64,000 nt of DNA from Natronorubrum texcoconense (GCF_900100335.1 NZ_FNFE01000009.1:1-64000); one strand, 5' to 3'; counted from the stretch's first letter, positions 26,233-34,703 are shown. Numbers and translations are program-made. The notes: generated by a model from the letters alone, not told the origin.

Positions 26233-26523
26233 TTACCAGTCGCCGCCGGTCGCCTCTTCCGGGGGTTCGTCCGACGTCTCGTCGCCGCGGATAATGAAGT
26301 AGGCGACGAGCGCCACGAGTCCGAAGATGAACGTGAAGAACGTCAGTCCGGCGGTTCCGATCGCCCACAGGACCTCGTTGTTGTCGCGTTTCGAGGCGTC
26401 CTTGTACACCCAGTAGCCGATGACGACCGAGATGATCAGGAAGATCACGGTCGAGACGAGGATAAGCGTGGGACTCATGAACTCCTCGCCGTTGGTCTGT
26501 AACGGAGCGAGTGCGAATAGCAT
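26233..26523 (-). CDS. Small two-helix membrane protein
   Basis: 96 residues from ATG 26523, or 81 from ATG 26478 (MSPTLILVSTV). Two long hydrophobic helices (TLILVSTVIFLIISVVIGYW and GTAGLTFFTFIFGLVALVAY) flank a short basic loop YKDASKRDN. The tail is acidic. It resembles short PLDc_N- or DUF-type haloarchaeal membrane proteins, none named with confidence. It lies 48 bp upstream of the DUF5788 gene on the same strand. Confidence 0.7.
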   Translation of the reverse strand: MLFALAPLQTNGEEFMSPTLILVSTVIFLIISVVIGYWVYKDASKRDNNEVLWAIGTAGLTFFTFIFGLVALVAYFIIRGDETSDEPPEEATGGDW

Positions 26524-26848
26524 CAGTCACCGCCCTCCAGTCCGTTCGTCGCCGTTCGAGCGCCGACTCGCCGATACCGATCGTGACCGGGGCGCGGTCG
26601 AGCTGTCGTCTGCGGGGATACTGTGAACATACTGTTGCTTCCATCGAAAAATAAATGGTGGTAAATATATTTCTTTTGATCGATTTTGTCGACACAGGAG
26701 ATCGAAGCCGATCCGGTAGCGATTCCCGACGGACCGGCGGCTCGACCGTCTCACGCTCTGGCGACGCTCACTCGGCCGCTCATCGCGCAAAACTGTTAAA
26801 TGAAAAAACCTATATGTCTATTGAATACAAACGAGTATAATTAACACC
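26524..26848. promoter_or_regulatory. AT-rich divergent promoter region
   Basis: Contains two AT-rich patches: AAAAATAAATGGTGGTAAAT around 26648 and CCTATATGTCTATTGAATAC around 26809. The second holds a TATA-like CTATATG about 35 nt before the GTG start of the ABC ATPase at 26849, predicting a very short leader. No gene is visible. Confidence 0.5.
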
Positions 26849-27781
26849 GTGACTACTATCAATATCTCAAACGCGACGAAACGGTACGGGACCGAAACGG
26901 CCCTCGACGGTCTCGATCTCTCCGTCCGGCGCGGCGAGATCTACGGCTTCCTCGGCCCGAACGGCGCGGGGAAGTCGACGACGATCAATCTGATCCTCGA
27001 TTTCATCCGACCGACCGCGGGCGAGGTGAGCGTTTTCGGTCTCGACGCTCGCGAGGACACCCTCGAGATCCGAACCCGAACCGGAATTCTTCCGGAAGGC
27101 GTCGAAACCTACGACCGGCTGACCGGCCGCAAACACGTCGAGTTCGCCATCGAATCGAAAGGGGCGGACGACGATCCAGACGAACTTCTCGAGCGCGTCG
27201 GGATCGCCGACTCGGCGGACAAGAAAGCCGGCGGCTACTCGAAGGGGATGACCCAACGACTCATGTTCGCGACGGCGCTCGTCGGCGAACCCGATCTGCT
27301 GATTCTGGACGAGCCATCGACGGGACTCGATCCCAACGGGGCCCGCGAGATGCGCGAGATTATCCGCGAGGAGAACGCTCGCGGCGCGACCGTCTTCTTC
27401 TCCTCACACATTCTCGGCCAGGTCGAGGCGATCTGTGACCGCGTCGGGATCCTCCGGAAGGGAGAGCTGGTCGCCGAAGACACCGTCGACGGCCTTCGCG
27501 ATTCGATGCCGGAACAGACCCGGCTGCGGGTGCAGGTCGACCGAATTCCCGAGGACTCCTCCGCGGCGCTCGAGGCCATCGAGTCGGTCGACGGCGTCTC
27601 CGAGGTGTCGGCCGACGGCACGACGCTCGTCGTCACCTGCGAGGATCGGGCGAAGACGACCGTCCTCCGCACGATCGAGGAACAGGGCGTCTCGATCGAG
27701 GACTTCGCGACGGACGAATCGTCGCTTGAGGACCTGTTTATGGCGTACACAGCCGACGACCGGACGGAGGTGACCCAATGA
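26849..27781 (+). CDS. ABC-2 type exporter ATPase
   Basis: 310 residues from GTG 26849. Walker A is GPNGAGKST, Q-loop GILPEG, signature YSKGMTQRLMFATAL, Walker B LLILDEPSTGLD and switch FFSSHILGQ. The C-terminal ~85 residues form the extension typical of NatA/CcmA-like subfamily A ATPases. Stop and the permease start overlap as ATGA. The pair likely exports a drug, lipid, ion or peptide; no substrate evidence is present. Confidence 0.93.
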   Translation: MTTINISNATKRYGTETALDGLDLSVRRGEIYGFLGPNGAGKSTTINLILDFIRPTAGEVSVFGLDAREDTLEIRTRTGILPEGVETYDRLTGRKHVEFAIESKGADDDPDELLERVGIADSADKKAGGYSKGMTQRLMFATALVGEPDLLILDEPSTGLDPNGAREMREIIREENARGATVFFSSHILGQVEAICDRVGILRKGELVAEDTVDGLRDSMPEQTRLRVQVDRIPEDSSAALEAIESVDGVSEVSADGTTLVVTCEDRAKTTVLRTIEEQGVSIEDFATDESSLEDLFMAYTADDRTEVTQ

Positions 27782-28629
27782 GCGCGATCACCGTCGCGAA
27801 GAAAGACTTCGCCGACGCGGCTCGCTCGCGCAAGCTGATGGGACTGACCGCCGTCTTCGCGCTCTTTACGCTCGGCGGCGCGTTTCTGGCGTCGTGGGCC
27901 GGCGACCTCTTCGCGGAGTTGGAGGGCGAGGGCGCGGAGTCGACGCTCGACCTCGTCTTCGCCCTTCAGACGCCCGCAGGCTACCTCGTGCCGATCATCG
28001 CGCTGGTGATCGGCTACGCCGCCATCGCCGGCGAGCGAGAGAGCGGGAGCCTGAAGTTCCTGCTCGGCCTGCCCCACACTCGTCGCGACGTCGTGATCGG
28101 CAAGATCCTCGGCCGCTCGGCGGTCGTCGCCGTCTCGATTCTCGTCGGCTTCCTCGTCGGCCTGATCGGGCTGTTCGTCTTCGTGGGTTCGGTCTCGATC
28201 GTCGACTACCTCTTGTTTACGGTCGTGACGATCCTGTTCGGGTTCGTCTACGTCTGTATCGCCGTCGGGCTCTCCTCGATGACCGGGTCGACGACCCGGG
28301 CGGCGGCCGGCGCGTTCGGGCTGATCGTCTTCTTCTGGTTCATCTGGAGTTTCCTCGCTATGGGGCTGCTCTATCTCGTCGAGGGCTCGCTGTGGATGGA
28401 CGACCATCCCGACTGGTACGTGAGCCTCCTCTCGCTGTCGCCGGACGCCGCCTACGGCTCCGCGATCGCCGCCGTCTTCGGCGAGGGGCAGTTCACGATC
28501 GCGACCGCCTACGGTGTCGAGAACCCGCCGCTGCTCGCCGAGCCCTGGTTCGGCTTCGTCGTCCTCGCGGTCTGGGCGCTCGTTCCGCTCGGGATCGGTC
28601 TCTGGCAGTTCGGCCGCGCCGATCTCTGA
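27778..28629 (+). CDS. ABC-2 / NosY-type permease
   Basis: 283 residues with six membrane helices. The conserved segment AAIAGERESGSLKFLLGLPHTR is the cytoplasmic coupling region of ABC-2 permeases of the NosY/CcmB-like kind. It overlaps the ATPase gene by four bases (ATGA), so translation is coupled. Its stop codon touches the left end of a foldback repeat (28629-28710) that may stop transcription. Confidence 0.9.
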   Translation: MSAITVAKKDFADAARSRKLMGLTAVFALFTLGGAFLASWAGDLFAELEGEGAESTLDLVFALQTPAGYLVPIIALVIGYAAIAGERESGSLKFLLGLPHTRRDVVIGKILGRSAVVAVSILVGFLVGLIGLFVFVGSVSIVDYLLFTVVTILFGFVYVCIAVGLSSMTGSTTRAAAGAFGLIVFFWFIWSFLAMGLLYLVEGSLWMDDHPDWYVSLLSLSPDAAYGSAIAAVFGEGQFTIATAYGVENPPLLAEPWFGFVVLAVWALVPLGIGLWQFGRADL

Positions 28630-28710
28630 TACGGATTGCTGTAACGATTTACCGGCCCGACCGCTGGACGGCTCGCGGTTGGGCCGGAAATGACTTACAG
28701 TAAACCGTAT
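28629..28710. repeat. 82-bp foldback intergenic repeat
   Basis: Outer arms ATACGGATTGCTGTAA (28629-28644) and TTACAGTAAACCGTAT (28695-28710) pair at 13 of 16 positions. Inner arms CCGGCCCGACCGC (28652-28664) and GCGGTTGGGCCGG (28675-28687) pair at 12 of 13, with a G-T pair at the other. The whole unit could form a long hairpin directly after the ABC permease stop. From memory, similar TTACAGTAAACCGTAT phrases recur between genes of related haloarchaea; that is not shown here. Confidence 0.7.
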
Positions 28711-28835
28711 GAGCCCCCGTTCGACCTTCTTCTGCGTTCACCATTCGAGCCGATCACTCGACGCACTCGAGCCCGCCACCCGAACCGGTCCGCGAGATTG
28801 CAACGTTTTTCCCGTCGGCCCTCGCGAGAGTAGGC

Positions 28836-29543
28836 ATGAAGACGGCAGGCGGTTCCGAGGCGGCGAAACGCCGTGCGGGTGAACGCGCGGCCGAGGAGGT
28901 CGAAGACGGGTTCGTCGTCGGGCTCGGCACCGGATCGACGACCGCCCACGCGATCAGGGCGCTCGGCCGGGACGTCGAAGATGGTCTCGAGGTTCGGGGG
29001 ATTCCGACGTCCTTCCAGTCTCGCCAGTTGGCGCTCGAGGTCGGGATTCCGCTGACGACCCTCGACGCGGTCGACGGCGTCGACCTCGCGATCGACGGCG
29101 CGGATCAGGTGGTCGACGATCCGGACGCGGAGGACGACGGCGCGCTAATAAAAGGCGGCGGGGCCGCGCACGCGCGCGAGAAACTGGTCGACGCGGCGGC
29201 CGATCGGTTCGTCGTCGTCGCCGACCCCTCGAAACTCGCGGGGACGCTCGAGCGACCCGTTCCGGTCGAGGTGGTGCCGGACGCCCACACGGTCGTCGCC
29301 GACCGCATTCGCGCGTTCGGGGGTGAGCCGACGCTTCGCGAGGCCGGCGAGAAGGACGGGCCGGTCGTCACCGACAACGGAAATCTGGTCCTCGACTGCG
29401 CGTTCGGTTCGATCGCCGATCCCGACGGGCTGTCCGGCTCGCTCTCCCAGATCCCGGGGGTGCTCGAGCACGGACTGTTCGTCGGGCTGGCGGACGTGAC
29501 GTACGTCGGTCGCGAGGACGGGGTCGAGCGTCGGGTGTACTGA
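28836..29543 (+). CDS. rpiA: Ribose-5-phosphate isomerase A
   Basis: Interconverts ribose 5-phosphate and ribulose 5-phosphate. 235 residues, normal for the family. Motifs present: GLGTGSTTAHAIRALG (phosphate loop), TSFQSRQLA, DLAIDGADQV (catalytic Asp region), LIKGGGAAHAREKLVDAAA, and DNGNLVLDC near the C-terminus. Haloarchaea lack the classical oxidative pentose phosphate pathway, so ribose here probably serves nucleotide and histidine synthesis. It stands alone on the plus strand, convergent with a membrane-protein gene 3 bp away. Confidence 0.95.
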   Translation: MKTAGGSEAAKRRAGERAAEEVEDGFVVGLGTGSTTAHAIRALGRDVEDGLEVRGIPTSFQSRQLALEVGIPLTTLDAVDGVDLAIDGADQVVDDPDAEDDGALIKGGGAAHAREKLVDAAADRFVVVADPSKLAGTLERPVPVEVVPDAHTVVADRIRAFGGEPTLREAGEKDGPVVTDNGNLVLDCAFGSIADPDGLSGSLSQIPGVLEHGLFVGLADVTYVGREDGVERRVY

Positions 29544-29546
29544 GCA

Positions 29547-29966
29547 TCAGGCGTTCGTCGACGATGCGGCTTCGGTGTTCCGCCCGGCGGCACGGACCGC
29601 ACGCAATCCGACGACGAGGAAACAGCTCCCGATGAGACGCGTTACGGGACGGATCCAGGGCTTTACCTCGAGTTCGTCCGGATTCTCGTAGGCGAGCTCG
29701 AGTCCGACGTCGAGGGCCTGTCGCGGAACCAGTATCATCACCAACCCGAGCACGCTGAGCGGCCGTTTGAGGATGGACGTGTGTTCGGGGTGGCGACCGA
29801 GCAGCCAGACGAAGACGACCCCCTTGAATCGGCCCGCCTGCAGCGTCCACGGCCGAAGCCTGCCGTCGTCGGGGTTCTCGAAGGCGAGCCGTTCGACGGA
29901 GTCGACGATTCGGTTCGGTGCGATACTCAACAACAGTCCCAGCGCGAGGGCGAGCGGTCGTCGCAT
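29547..29966 (-). CDS. Internally repeated membrane protein, paralogue 1
   Basis: 139 residues from ATG 29966. It contains two copies of one unit: a hydrophobic helix ending in Pro, a short amphipathic piece, the motif ENPDD-x2-LRPW (residues about 30-40) or ENPDE-x2-VKPW (about 91-102), and an R-x2-G-x3-FV helix. A paralogue with the same plan lies 62 bp upstream on the same strand (30029-30445). I do not recognise the family. The duplicated plan suggests a helical hairpin repeated within one chain; function is unknown. Confidence 0.75.
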   Translation of the reverse strand: MRRPLALALGLLLSIAPNRIVDSVERLAFENPDDGRLRPWTLQAGRFKGVVFVWLLGRHPEHTSILKRPLSVLGLVMILVPRQALDVGLELAYENPDELEVKPWIRPVTRLIGSCFLVVGLRAVRAAGRNTEAASSTNA

Positions 29967-30028
29967 ATCGACCGTACGCGTGCGACTCGCAAAACGGTTG
30001 GCCGTGATCGTCGACGTTCGCGCCCGAG

Positions 30029-30445
30029 TCACGCCGTCTCCGTCGACTCCTCAGCGGTCGGCTCGTCGCTGCGCTTGGAAAGGACGACGACGAGCAGGTA
30101 GAGTCCACCCAATGCGCGCGCCGCGGGTTCGATCCAGGGTTTCAACTCGAGATCGTCCGTGTTCTCGTAGACCACTCGTTGGCTGAGTTCGACGGCCGGT
30201 TGCGGGAGGGCGATCAGAACCAGGCCGGCAAGGCCCAACAGCGTACTGACGAGGGTCGACCCCTCCCGACCACGGACGAGCAGCCAGACGACTAGGAGGC
30301 CTTCGAGTCGCGCTCCCCAGAGCGCGTGGGGTCGAAGCTGGGCCTCCTCGGGGTTCTCGAGACCGATGCGTTCGCAGGCGTCGATCACCGGCTGGGGTTT
30401 GAGAATCTCGAAACAGCCGAAGGCGACGAGGAGTGTCCGGAGCAT
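30029..30445 (-). CDS. Internally repeated membrane protein, paralogue 2
   Basis: 138 residues. Two units again: IGLENPEEAQLRPHALWGAR (about residues 27-46) and VVYENTDDLELKPWIEPAAR (about 91-110), each preceded by a hydrophobic helix ending in a P-x-P or L-x-P turn and followed by a second helix. Its second unit resembles the second unit of the neighbouring paralogue more than its own first, so the internal duplication predates the gene duplication. It is divergent from fni. Likely co-transcribed with 29547-29966. Confidence 0.75.
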   Translation of the reverse strand: MLRTLLVAFGCFEILKPQPVIDACERIGLENPEEAQLRPHALWGARLEGLLVVWLLVRGREGSTLVSTLLGLAGLVLIALPQPAVELSQRVVYENTDDLELKPWIEPAARALGGLYLLVVVLSKRSDEPTAEESTETA

Positions 30446-30592
30446 GTGGCTTCGGAGTACGCCAGCCAGCGTGAAAAAACGCGACCCTGATTACAGTTGA
30501 CACGTCGGTGGTTGGGACCGGTACGACGGCCGCGTGGCGTCGATGGACACCTTTTCAATGGTCTCACGCTAGCGTCCGGTAGAGACGATCCG

Positions 30593-31654
30593 ATGCCCGA
30601 AACATCCGACAGGAAAGACGATCACATCCGAATCATCGAGGACGAAGACGTGGAGACGTCCGGCGCGGGCTTTACCGACGTCGAACTCGTTCACGAAGCG
30701 CTGCCGGAGCTCCACCGCGACGAGATCGACACGACGACGACGCTGTTCGGTCACGAACTCGACGCGCCGATCGTCATCGAGAGCATGACCGGCGGCCACC
30801 CGAACACGACCAAAATCAACCGCGCGCTCGCCGAAGCGGCTCAGGAGACGAATATCGCCATGGGCGTGGGGAGCCAGCGCGCCGGGCTCGAGCTCGACGA
30901 CGAGGCGCTGCTCGAGTCCTACACGGTCGTTCGGGACGTCGCCCCCGACGCCTTCCTCTACGGCAACGTCGGCGCGGCGCAGTTGCTCGAGTACGACGTA
31001 GGAGACGTCGAGCGAGCCGTCGAGATGATCGACGCCGACGCGATGGCGATCCACCTGAACTTCCTCCAGGAGGCCGTCCAGCCCGAGGGCGACGTCGACG
31101 CTCGAGGCTGTCTCGAGGCGATCGAACGGGTCGCGGCCGACCTCTCGGTGCCGGTCGTCGTCAAGGAGACGGGTAACGGGATCTCCCGGGAGACGGCCGA
31201 GCGACTCGCCGACGCGGGGGTCGACGCGATCGACGTCGCCGGACAGGGCGGAACCACTTGGTCGGGGATCGAGTCCTACCGGGCCGCCGCCGTCGGCGCG
31301 TCCAGACAAGAACACGTCGGGAAACTGTTTCGCGCGTGGGGCGAGCCGACCGTCGTCAGCACGAGCGAAGCAGCGTCGGTCCACGATTGCGTAATCGCCA
31401 GCGGCGGCGTCCGGTCGGGGCTCGACATCGCGAAAGCGATCGCCCTCGGTGCCCGCGCGGGCGGCCTCGCGAAGCCGTTTCTCGGCCCCGCAGGGCAGGG
31501 TACCGACGCCGTCGTCGACCTGATCGAGACGCTCGAACTCGAGTTGCGAACCGCGATGTTCGTCACGGGTTCGGCCTCGGTGGCCGACTTGCAGTCAGCG
31601 GAGTACGTGATGCTCGGTCGGACGAAGGAGTATCTCGAGGAACGACGGCGATAA
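30593..31654 (+). CDS. fni: Isopentenyl-diphosphate delta-isomerase, type 2
   Basis: FMN- and NADPH-dependent enzyme that interconverts IPP and DMAPP for isoprenoid lipid synthesis. 353 residues from ATG 30593; the longer frame upstream is Arg-rich and unlikely. Family motifs: [46 protein letters not shown] (active-site Gln and Glu), [29 protein letters not shown] and [19 protein letters not shown] (phosphate site of the FMN barrel). It stands alone; a repeat element begins 75 bp after its stop. Confidence 0.95.
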   Translation: MPETSDRKDDHIRIIEDEDVETSGAGFTDVELVHEALPELHRDEIDTTTTLFGHELDAPIVIESMTGGHPNTTKINRALAEAAQETNIAMGVGSQRAGLELDDEALLESYTVVRDVAPDAFLYGNVGAAQLLEYDVGDVERAVEMIDADAMAIHLNFLQEAVQPEGDVDARGCLEAIERVAADLSVPVVVKETGNGISRETAERLADAGVDAIDVAGQGGTTWSGIESYRAAAVGASRQEHVGKLFRAWGEPTVVSTSEAASVHDCVIASGGVRSGLDIAKAIALGARAGGLAKPFLGPAGQGTDAVVDLIETLELELRTAMFVTGSASVADLQSAEYVMLGRTKEYLEERRR

Positions 31655-31728
31655 TCGCCTTTTCGCGTTTGTGAAGTGATTCACCCAACAGGGTCTGGTG
31701 ACTGAGTTCTCGCTTCGGACCGACCAGA

Positions 31729-32041
31729 CCACGTGCGGTGGCGCGTGCTGGCTGCGAGGCGCGACCGACGGGAGCGCCTCGGAAAGCGAACGGAGAGCGA
31801 AGCGATCCGTGAGCCAAGTGAACCGCGACTCGAAGGTACGCGAGGTCGTCGCGAGTAGCGCGGGACCTATGGTCCCGCGGACCGTGCGAACGGTGCGCGG
31901 TTCGGAGTGAACGAAGTGAGCGAGAACCGCGAGGTGAACGGGGAACGGAGTGACCCGTGAACGCGCGCTTCGCGCCCGTGAGCAGAAATCGGTTGAGGAG
32001 GACGTGGAAATCACTGCCACCAGCGTGAACAACACGCTCGG
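31729..32041 (+). repeat. Variable-core intergenic repeat, copy A
   Basis: Begins CCACGTGCGGTGGCGCGTGC, like copy B (40582). The core is low-complexity (GGAACGGAGTGACCCGTGAA-type phrases, a small GGGACCTATGGTCCC hairpin). It ends with GAGGAGGACGTGGAAATCAC followed by a hairpin, CAGCGTG-AACAA-CACGCT. Not coding: all frames are low-complexity and Arg/Ser-rich. It is the longest of three copies in this window. Confidence 0.68.
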
Positions 32042-32247
32042 CGTCGCTGGCTGTACGCTAGCAATCCGATCTTCCGTCCCGCAAACGAGTAAGCGACTCG
32101 ATCAATTCAGTTTCGAACTCGAGTCCGAGCGAACCGCGGTCCGGATCTCGAGTCGTACCAGCTGCTCGACACGCCGGCAGCTCCGAGCGCGCAGAAACCA
32201 GTGGCTACGGGCGGAGCGTCGATAAAATGATTCTCGGTTGGCGTCCC
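32042..32247. other. Intergenic remainder after repeat A
   Basis: Nothing recognised apart from low-complexity CGAG-rich sequence. It separates repeat A from the 3' end of the small histone-fold gene. Confidence 0.4.
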
Positions 32248-32415
32248 TTACAGGTCGCGGGGCTGGACCGTCTTCCGGTCGTTTGCTTCGGCACGTCGGG
32301 CTGCGTCTTCGAGAAGCTCGTCGACTTCCTCGTCGAGCGCTTCGTAGAAGTCCGAGGCAACGTTTTTGTCATCGAGCGCTTCCTTCACGGCGGCTTTGAC
32401 GATAAGGTCTGCCAT
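32248..32415 (-). CDS. Short histone-fold protein (DUF1931-like)
   Basis: 55 residues: MADLIVKAAVKEALDDKNVA, then a helix rich in Asp/Glu (DFYEALDEEVDELLEDAARR) and an AEANDRKTVQPRDL end. The helix-strand-helix-strand pattern and the final R-K-T-V-x-P-x-D-L match the second half of archaeal histone folds; DUF1931 proteins of this size occur in haloarchaea. It is unusually acidic for a DNA binder, which is normal in halophiles. A TATA box (32439-32447) lies at leaderless distance before ATG 32415, so the gene is probably well expressed. DNA binding is inference. Confidence 0.8.
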   Translation of the reverse strand: MADLIVKAAVKEALDDKNVASDFYEALDEEVDELLEDAARRAEANDRKTVQPRDL

Positions 32416-32437
32416 ACGATTTACGGATTCCGCGTTA

Positions 32438-32449
32438 CCTCATATAAAG
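32438..32449 (-). promoter_or_regulatory. TATA box of the histone-fold gene
   Basis: On the minus strand, CTTTATATGAGG is centred about 28 nt before ATG 32415, the spacing for a leaderless archaeal transcript. Confidence 0.65.
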
Positions 32450-32504
32450 ATTCTGGTTGTGTCCGGGGATACGGGGGTTGCAGGGGTTAACCCGCCCGTT
32501 TCGA

Positions 32505-32560
32505 CGGCCGAATTCACCGGAAAGTATATGACTGATGAGTAAACGACAGGAATTCGGCCG
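32505..32560. repeat. 11-bp inverted repeat with a 34-bp loop
   Basis: CGGCCGAATTC (32505-32515) and GAATTCGGCCG (32550-32560) are exact inverted copies. The loop holds an AT-rich GTATATGACTGATGAGTAAA phrase. It lies in the 487-bp gap between the histone-fold gene and the pilin; no gene is seen in that gap otherwise. Confidence 0.6.
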
Positions 32561-32902
32561 CCGAAATTGGGGTCGAAATCGCTCGCGCGCGCTCTGTGGA
32601 CGCTGTGGCGTCCCTACCGTCGGTTGGGCGTTCGGGGGGTCCGGCCCGGCAGTTGCCGGGTCGGACGAGTACGACTCGAGTCCCCGATGGGTTGTGATCG
32701 ACGCTCGAGTCGGTGGACGTCCGATTCGGGTCTCGAGCGAGTCGGTTCGAGCGAGGAAATCGCTCCGATGCGGTGTACGGCTCCCTACGCAGGTGCGGTT
32801 CGGCGCAGTTCCACCACGTGGACGTGTGATGGCTTTACTTTCCAAACCGTTATCATTACAATACACTGGCTATCGATATTTGTTAAAGTACTGTGACACC
32901 AC
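32561..32902. other. Non-coding stretch upstream of the pilin
   Basis: No convincing gene. The first part is GC-rich with a CCGGCAGTTGCCGG hairpin (about 32645). The last 80 bp are AT-rich (CTTTACTTTCCAAACC, TATCGATATTTGTTAAAGTA) and probably contain the pilin promoter. Confidence 0.4.
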
Positions 32903-33601
32903 ATGGACTCAACGCAAATCAACCTCCGTTCCGTCGGCAACAACGAGAACCGTGCGGTATCTTCTGCTCTCGGGGTTTTGGTGGCAGTCGTGGCTGTCGT
33001 TCTCCTTGCAGCCGTTGTTGGAATTTTCGTCCTCGAGACAGGTGACAATGGAGACGATTCTGCGGACCCGACTGTAGACGCGGCCGTCGACAACGAGTCG
33101 AACGTCGTCGAACTCTCGGTTACGGAGATGGGTGGTGCAGAGGAGTTCGTTCTCCGGAGCGATGTCGATAGTACCGAGGAACTCCGGTTAGACGAATTGC
33201 AGGAGACGGGTGATACGATGACGCTCGAGCCTGAATCGGGAACTGAAGTGAGAGCGAAAATCGTCGCAATCGACGGCAACGACGAACAGTTGGTAAGGAG
33301 TGTCGAGTGGGAGTTCGACCTCGAGCAGGACAGCGAACCGATCAACCCAGCGATGAGTGTTGACGTGAATAACAACGACGAGAGAATAACGTTTACCGTC
33401 ACCAGCATGGGTGATGCAGCGGCGTTCGTCCTTCGGGGAGATGTTCCCAACGATGAGTTCGAACTGGACGAACTGGAGGCCACTGGTGATATGATGACCG
33501 TTGATGGTGACGAACTCACTGATAACGGAACCGGTGCTATCGTCGCAATCGACGGCGATATCGAGAGTCAGATCCTCAGTATCGACTGGAATTTCGACTG
33601 A
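32903..33601 (+). CDS. Type IV pilin-like protein with duplicated beta domain
   Basis: 232 residues. The N-terminus has a class III signal: NENRAVSSALGVLVAVVAVV, with prepilin peptidase cleavage expected before or near Ala18, and a hydrophobic helix to about residue 45. After an acidic linker come two homologous domains of about 75 residues, starting VVELSVTEMGGAEEFVLRSD and ITFTVTSMGDAAAFVLRGDV and ending VEWEFD and IDWNFD. Such proteins are surface pilins or pilin-like adhesins. The gene is more AT-rich than its neighbours and stands alone with AT-rich flanks, which could indicate transfer or a surface-variable locus. A hairpin follows its stop. Confidence 0.82.
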   Translation: MDSTQINLRSVGNNENRAVSSALGVLVAVVAVVLLAAVVGIFVLETGDNGDDSADPTVDAAVDNESNVVELSVTEMGGAEEFVLRSDVDSTEELRLDELQETGDTMTLEPESGTEVRAKIVAIDGNDEQLVRSVEWEFDLEQDSEPINPAMSVDVNNNDERITFTVTSMGDAAAFVLRGDVPNDEFELDELEATGDMMTVDGDELTDNGTGAIVAIDGDIESQILSIDWNFD

Positions 33602-33627
33602 GAGATAGTAACAACTGAAACGATTTA

Positions 33628-33664
33628 CACACTGATCGCACCAGCCGTCGTGCGATCAGGTGTG
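33628..33664 (+). terminator. Hairpin after the pilin gene
   Basis: CTGATCGCAC (33632-33641) and GTGCGATCAG (33650-33659) form a 10-bp perfect stem with an 8-nt loop, extended by CACA/TGTG with one bulge. It lies 27 bp after the pilin stop. Archaeal termination usually relies on T-runs, so this is a possible terminator or mRNA stabiliser. Confidence 0.5.
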
Positions 33665-33935
33665 CATTGACTTTCAGTGGCTACTATAGCATATTATCGC
33701 CGAACCGGGTTTGGTTGAGCCCTCCGCTGGAATAGTCGTTCACACTCACAGTGGATGTGCTTCGAGATCTTACTGGATCCCTTCTACTCTCTCCTGAGTA
33801 ACAGACCCGGCTGCAATCAGCAGTAGCGCCGAACAGCAGGAGGTCACGCGTGGGAGGCGTGTGGATCGGTCGGACATCACGTTAGTGTAACCCGAACCCA
33901 ACACCTTCGAGTACACCCACCCCCCAACTTCCCCT
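33665..33935. other. Intergenic region before larB
   Basis: No gene seen. It includes an AT-rich ACTATAGCATATTATCGCC phrase (about 33682) and otherwise mixed sequence. Confidence 0.4.
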
Positions 33936-34703
33936 ATGCGCGAACTCCTCGAGGCCGTCGCCGACGGCCACCTCTCTCCGTCCGAAGCCGAAGCCGAACT
34001 CAGAGGCTATGCAACCAACGACGCGGGCCGATTCGACGCGGCCCGCAAACAGCGCCGCGGAATTCCGGAGGCGATCCTCGCCGAGGGAAAGACGCCCGCG
34101 CAGGTCGTCGCCCTCGCGGAAACTGCCCTCGAGACCACCGACAGGGCGCTGCTGACTCGCACCGACGACGAACAGCTCGACGCGCTCCAGACCGCCCTCG
34201 AGAACTCCTTCCCGAACGCGACCCTCGAACGTTGGGGCACGTCGGTTCGCGTCGTCACTCCCGAGTTCGACCAGCCCTCGCTCGACGCGACGGTCGGCGT
34301 CGTCACGGCGGGGACCGTCGACGGCCCGGTAGCCGACGAGGCCGAACTCCTGCCGCGCGACGCGGGGGCGACGATCGACCGCGTCGAGGACGTCGGCGTC
34401 GCCGCGCTGGATCGCACGCTGGATCAGGTCGACCGATTTCGGGCCGCCGACGTGCTGATCGTCGCCGCCGGCCGCGAGGGGGCGCTGCCGACCGTCATCG
34501 CCGGTCTGGTCGATACGCCCGTTATCGCGGTGCCCGTCTCGAGCGGCTACGGCTTCGGCGGCGACGGCGAGGCCGCGTTGGCGGGACTGCTCCAGTCCTG
34601 TACCGTTCTGTCGGTGGTCAACATCGACGCGGGCTTCGTCGCCGGCGCGCAGGCGACACTCATTGCCCAAGCCATCGACGGCGCTCGCGACTCGAGCCCC
34701 TGA
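33936..34703 (+). CDS. larB: Nickel pincer cofactor biosynthesis protein LarB
   Basis: 255 residues. LarB carboxylates the pyridinium ring of NaAD and releases AMP in making the nickel-pincer nucleotide of lactate racemase. It is a PurE-like fold, seen in the C-terminal half: VGVVTAGTVDGPVADEAELL, ADVLIVAAGREGALPTVIAG, TPVIAVPVSSGYGFGGDGEA and SVVNIDAGFVAGAQA. The N-terminal LSPSEAEAEL and GIPEAILAEGKTPAQV segments are also typical. larA, larC and larE are not in the window, so the cofactor pathway must be completed elsewhere. Confidence 0.93.
   Translation: MRELLEAVADGHLSPSEAEAELRGYATNDAGRFDAARKQRRGIPEAILAEGKTPAQVVALAETALETTDRALLTRTDDEQLDALQTALENSFPNATLERWGTSVRVVTPEFDQPSLDATVGVVTAGTVDGPVADEAELLPRDAGATIDRVEDVGVAALDRTLDQVDRFRAADVLIVAAGREGALPTVIAGLVDTPVIAVPVSSGYGFGGDGEAALAGLLQSCTVLSVVNIDAGFVAGAQATLIAQAIDGARDSSP

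Noticed and set aside
27235-28407. 390-codon minus-strand frame opposite the ABC-2 exporter genes
   Set aside because: Antisense to intact Walker and permease motifs; no independent evidence.
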